From contig DRAO01000220.1 in assembly GCA_011041825.1 (NCBI GenBank), positions 1-8,514 on the forward strand: a stretch of DNA of 8,514 nt. The letters run 5' to 3'. The stretch comes from Chloroflexota bacterium. GTDB lineage: Bacteria; Chloroflexota; Anaerolineae; SpSt-600. This document shows, piece by piece, positions 5,927-8,514 of this stretch. The notes below the pieces were generated by a model that saw nothing but the letters and a program-made list of their open reading frames with translations, made no database searches and was not told where the DNA came from. The position numbers and the translations under genes were made by a program. The stretch's first letter is position 1; the number at the start of each line of letters is the position of its first letter.

Positions 5927-6925
5927 ATGACCAATTATATGCTTATCTTCGCCAGTGCTTTGGTCCTGGCCATCGGGAGCACCCCACTGGCCCGATGGCT
6001 GGCCCCTAAACTGGGGATGATGGATAATCCTGCTGCCAGGAAAATCCACACCAGGCCCATCCCCAGGCTGGGAGGGGCCGCCATTTACTTGGCCTTCATC
6101 GTGACCTTGCTGGTCTTTGAGAACCGTTTTTACATCTCGCAGCTTTTCAGCATCCTGGTGGGAGCTTCTCTGGTATCCTTTATGGGGGTCTGGGATGACA
6201 AATGGGGGCTGCGCCCTTTGATAAAGCTCCTGGGCCAGATAATAGCGGCCCTTTTGCTTTATTTCACGGGGGTCAGCGTGCAGATTTTCCACAACCCCTA
6301 CGCCAACCTTTTCATCCATCTCCTCTGGGTGGTGGGCATAACCAATGCTATGAACCTCTTGGACAATATGGATGGGCTCTCCAGTGGGGTGGCGGTGGTG
6401 GCATCGGCCTTCTTCCTGCTCATAGCGGCTATGAACGGCCAATATCTGGTGGGTGCATTGACCGCTGCCCTATTGGGGGTGTGTTTGGGATTTCTGGCTT
6501 ATAATTTCAACCCGGCCAGCATCTTTATGGGTGATTCAGGGAGCCTCTTCATCGGTTTCATCCTGGCATCTGTGGGGATAAAGCTCCGCTTCCCCCATAA
6601 CATCCCCACCGTGACCTGGATGGTGCCGGTGATGGTGCTGGGGCTGCCCATTTTCGACACGACCCTGGTGGTCGTTTCCCGGCTGCGCCGAGGGCTTAAC
6701 CCCCTCACCAACCCGGGCAAAGACCACCTCTCCCACCGTCTCGTGGCAATGGGGTTCACTCAGAGGGAGGCTGTGCTCATCATCTACCTCCTCAGCGGGG
6801 CATTGGGAGTGCTGGCTATGTTCATCACTCAGGCTTCCGTTATGGAAGCTTACATCATCGCCGGTCTCGTAGCCCTTGTGGCCTTATGGGGGCTATGGAG
6901 GCTGGAGCGGGTCAAATTCGCTTAG
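5927..6925 (+). CDS. WecA/TagO-type polyprenyl-phosphate GlcNAc-1-phosphate transferase (glycosyltransferase family 4)
   Basis: The product is 332 aa. It is an integral membrane enzyme that transfers a sugar-1-phosphate from a UDP-sugar to undecaprenyl phosphate, starting a lipid-linked glycan on the cytoplasmic face. Family motifs in order are [12 protein letters not shown] (39-50), the paired aspartates D90-D91 in [26 protein letters not shown] (140-154), [17 protein letters not shown] (194-210) and GKDHLSHRL (264-272), which corresponds to the His-rich loop of WecA. About ten or eleven hydrophobic segments fit the fold. The motif set favours WecA/TagO over MraY, whose acceptor is UDP-MurNAc-pentapeptide. 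The sugar could be GlcNAc, GalNAc or a derivative made by the neighbouring dehydrogenase. ATG 5927 follows GGTGA and AGGAAG. The gap from the ligase gene is 34 nt, so it is in the same operon. Confidence 0.9.
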   Translation: MTNYMLIFASALVLAIGSTPLARWLAPKLGMMDNPAARKIHTRPIPRLGGAAIYLAFIVTLLVFENRFYISQLFSILVGASLVSFMGVWDDKWGLRPLIKLLGQIIAALLLYFTGVSVQIFHNPYANLFIHLLWVVGITNAMNLLDNMDGLSSGVAVVASAFFLLIAAMNGQYLVGALTAALLGVCLGFLAYNFNPASIFMGDSGSLFIGFILASVGIKLRFPHNIPTVTWMVPVMVLGLPIFDTTLVVVSRLRRGLNPLTNPGKDHLSHRLVAMGFTQREAVLIIYLLSGALGVLAMFITQASVMEAYIIAGLVALVALWGLWRLERVKFA

Positions 6926-6933
6926 AAGAGCTC

Positions 6934-6985
6934 AATCCTTTCCCGAAAAGGAGATGCAAACTATGGAGGAGAAAATCCTTTCCCG
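6934..6985 (+). promoter_or_regulatory. 12-bp direct repeat around a ribosome site, possible translational switch
   Basis: AATCCTTTCCCG occurs twice, at 6934-6945 and 6974-6985, exactly 40 bp apart on either side of the ribosome site AAAAGGAG (6946-6953) and start codon (6963) of the dehydrogenase gene. UCCUUU from the first copy can pair with AAAGGA of the ribosome site across a 5-nt loop (6 bp), and the second copy offers the same pairing from inside the gene. This could be tuned translation or a chance/slippage duplication. Confidence 0.3.
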
Positions 6986-8300
6986 TACAGCCCATATCGG
7001 TGTGGTGGGGATAGGCTATGTAGGTTTACCCCTGGCTGTGGGGTTCGCTAAACGGGGCTTTAAAGTCTCTGGCATAGACGTGGATACCCGCAAGGTTGAC
7101 TTCATCAACCGGGGCCGGAGCTATATAGGCGATGTAAGCGATGAGGAAGTAGCCCCACTGGTAAGGGCAGGGAAGCTTTCGGCCACCACCGATTACGATG
7201 TGGTTCGTGAAACCGACGTGATTTTCATCTGCGTGCCTACCCCTTTCGATGAGATGAAGACCCCTGACCTCTCTTACGTCATCGCTGCGGCTAGAAGCAT
7301 AGCTCCCCGCCTTCACAGGGGACACCTCGTCATCCTTCAGAGCACCACCTATCCAGGCACCACCGAGGAGGTGGTCCAGCCCATATTGGAGAACTCCGGC
7401 CTGAAGGCAGGGCAGGACTTCTACCTCGCTTTCTCCCCGGAGCGCATCAACCCTGGTGACCGGGAGCATACCGTTGAAAATACGCCTAAGGTGGTGGGAG
7501 GGGTCACCCCTTACTGCACGGAGCTGGCGGCTCTGGTGTTGGCCCAGCTCTGCCCCGAGGTTCACAAGGTCTCTTCGCCTCGGGTGGCGGAGATGAGCAA
7601 GCTGCTTGAGAACATCTACCGTAGCGTGAACATCGCCTTGGTGAATGAGCTGGCCCTGCTTTGCGAACGGATGGGGATTGATTTCTGGGAAGTTATAGAG
7701 GCGGCTTCCACCAAGCCTTTCGGGTTTATGCCCTTCTACCCGGGGCCAGGTGTGGGGGGACATTGCATCTCCGTAGACCCCTATTACCTGCTGTGGAAGG
7801 CCCGCCAATACGATTTCTACACCAAATTCATCGAATTGGCCGCCGAAGTGAACCAGAGTATGCCCTACCACGTGGTGGATTTGGTCTCGCAAGCGCTCAA
7901 CTTCCGGGGCAAAACCATCAAAGGGGCCAAAATCCTCGTGCTGGGTGTGGCCTTTAAGAAAGATGTGGATGACCCCCGCAATTCCCCCGCCGAGCGGGTG
8001 ATAGAATTGCTCCTGGAACGAGGGGCTACCGTGGAATACAATGACCCCTACGTACCACGTTTTACGGTGGGGAACAACGTCTTCCGGCGGGAGAAGACGG
8101 TGCTCAATTCTCGTCCCCTGGACGAGGAAATACTGCATTGGGCCGATTGTGTGGTCATCCTGGCAGCCCACCGGCCTTATGATTTCCGCTGGATAACAGA
8201 GCGGGCATCGTTGATAGTGGACACGGTGAACGCTACCAAAGGGTTGGGGCATAACCCCAAGGTGTTCAGGTTAGGAGCCCCTATTGGGAACAGGCGATGA
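6963..8300 (+). CDS. WbpA-like UDP-N-acetylhexosamine 6-dehydrogenase (nucleotide-sugar dehydrogenase)
   Basis: The product is 445 aa from ATG 6963, chosen because AAGGAG lies 9 nt upstream. The in-frame ATG at 6954 would abut that site, and earlier starts fall within the transferase gene. It belongs to the UDP-glucose/GDP-mannose dehydrogenase family, which oxidises C6 of a nucleotide sugar to the acid using two NAD+. Features are the NAD motif VVGIGYVGLPL (14-24), CVPTP (90-94), QSTTYPGTT (126-134), AFSPERINPGD (156-166), the conserved Lys in EMSKLLEN (K213), PFGFMPFYPGPGVGGHC (252-268) with the predicted catalytic C268, and the C-terminal domain opening at LGVAFKKDVDDPRNSPA (327-343). The motif set, including PFGFMPFYPGPG, points to the UDP-GlcNAc 6-dehydrogenase (WbpA) subgroup over UDP-glucose. 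An acidic sugar is the expected product. TGA overlaps the next ATG. Confidence 0.88.
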   Translation: MEEKILSRTAHIGVVGIGYVGLPLAVGFAKRGFKVSGIDVDTRKVDFINRGRSYIGDVSDEEVAPLVRAGKLSATTDYDVVRETDVIFICVPTPFDEMKTPDLSYVIAAARSIAPRLHRGHLVILQSTTYPGTTEEVVQPILENSGLKAGQDFYLAFSPERINPGDREHTVENTPKVVGGVTPYCTELAALVLAQLCPEVHKVSSPRVAEMSKLLENIYRSVNIALVNELALLCERMGIDFWEVIEAASTKPFGFMPFYPGPGVGGHCISVDPYYLLWKARQYDFYTKFIELAAEVNQSMPYHVVDLVSQALNFRGKTIKGAKILVLGVAFKKDVDDPRNSPAERVIELLLERGATVEYNDPYVPRFTVGNNVFRREKTVLNSRPLDEEILHWADCVVILAAHRPYDFRWITERASLIVDTVNATKGLGHNPKVFRLGAPIGNRR

Positions 8301-8514
8301 TAGAAAGCAAGGAAGCGGTGAGGAAGAAAGCCCTTTCGGGAGGAGTTTTCCTCTTCGTAATCCTCATAACCGTGCTTATCATCTCCTTCCGAGAGCAGGT
8401 GCAGCACCTGGCAACATATGGATATGCGGGAGTTTTCCTGGTAAGCTTGCTGGGCAACGCCACCGTCATCCTTCCGGCCCCAAGCCTGGCCCTTGTCTTC
8501 GCCCTGGGCAGTGC
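8297..8514 (+). CDS. VTT-domain (DedA-like) membrane protein, 5' part only
   Basis: ATG 8297 overlaps the dehydrogenase stop (ATGA). The frame is open for 72 codons to the right edge, so the C-terminal part is missing. The visible protein has a basic N-terminus (MIESKEAVRKKALSGG), a strong membrane helix (about 17-30, VFLFVILITVLIIS), then YGYAGVFLVSLLGNATVILP (41-60) and PAPSLALVFALGS. YGYAGVFL followed by a proline-rich re-entrant-like segment is characteristic of VTT/SNARE-associated (DedA-superfamily) proteins. Some DedA proteins recycle undecaprenyl phosphate across the membrane. There is no strong ribosome site, so expression probably depends on coupling to the upstream gene. The family call is based on the N-terminal third only. 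Confidence 0.7.
   Translation, partial: MIESKEAVRKKALSGGVFLFVILITVLIISFREQVQHLATYGYAGVFLVSLLGNATVILPAPSLALVFALGS

Noticed and set aside
7026..8252. 408-codon open frame antisense to the dehydrogenase gene
   Set aside because: The plus-strand frame has a full set of dehydrogenase motifs. The antisense product is rich in His, Gly and Pro, matches no family and has no ribosome site, so it is a by-product of codon bias.

Overview
The window looks like a chromosomal segment from a moderately GC-rich, Gram-positive-like or monoderm bacterium. Chloroflexota (Anaerolineae-like, possibly thermophilic) is my best guess. It rests on the giant Wzy_C ligase fused to TPRs, the UPF0175/DUF3368 toxin-antitoxin pair and the VTT-domain membrane protein, which I associate with that phylum. 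The taxonomic call is inference from gene flavour, not a database result.

Left third (1-1442), all on the minus strand: three short transcription units arranged tail to head, each with a recognisable promoter and, where visible, a terminator. Reading right to left, the first is a toxin-antitoxin operon (UPF0175 antitoxin, then DUF3368/PIN-like toxin, overlapping by 17 nt), closed by a strong intrinsic terminator at 576-605. Next comes a 55-codon unknown gene with its own promoter, a palindromic operator-like site and a terminator at 290-328. Last is a second UPF0175-like antitoxin gene that runs off the left edge.

Middle (1443-1705): a divergent intergenic region with back-to-back promoters, leftward for the toxin-antitoxin operon and rightward for the glycan operon. 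Between them lies an unusual cluster of GTCAAA/TTTGAC-headed repeats in direct and inverted orientation (1518-1631). It resembles the multi-repeat ends of an IS21-type element or a small derived element.

Right two thirds (1706-8514), all on the plus strand: one tightly packed cell-surface polysaccharide operon. The order is an extended-SDR nucleotide-sugar epimerase/dehydratase, a 1073-residue multi-pass O-antigen ligase/polymerase-like protein with C-terminal TPRs, a WecA/TagO-type polyprenyl-phosphate sugar-1-phosphate transferase, a WbpA-like UDP-N-acetylhexosamine 6-dehydrogenase, and the start of a VTT (DedA-like) membrane protein. Two junctions are ATGA stop-start overlaps and the others are gaps under 40 nt. 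Together the genes suggest synthesis of modified or acidic nucleotide sugars, priming of a lipid-linked glycan on undecaprenyl phosphate, and polymerisation or transfer outside the membrane. The VTT protein may take part in recycling the lipid carrier. Glycosyltransferases and a flippase are not in the window and probably lie further right.
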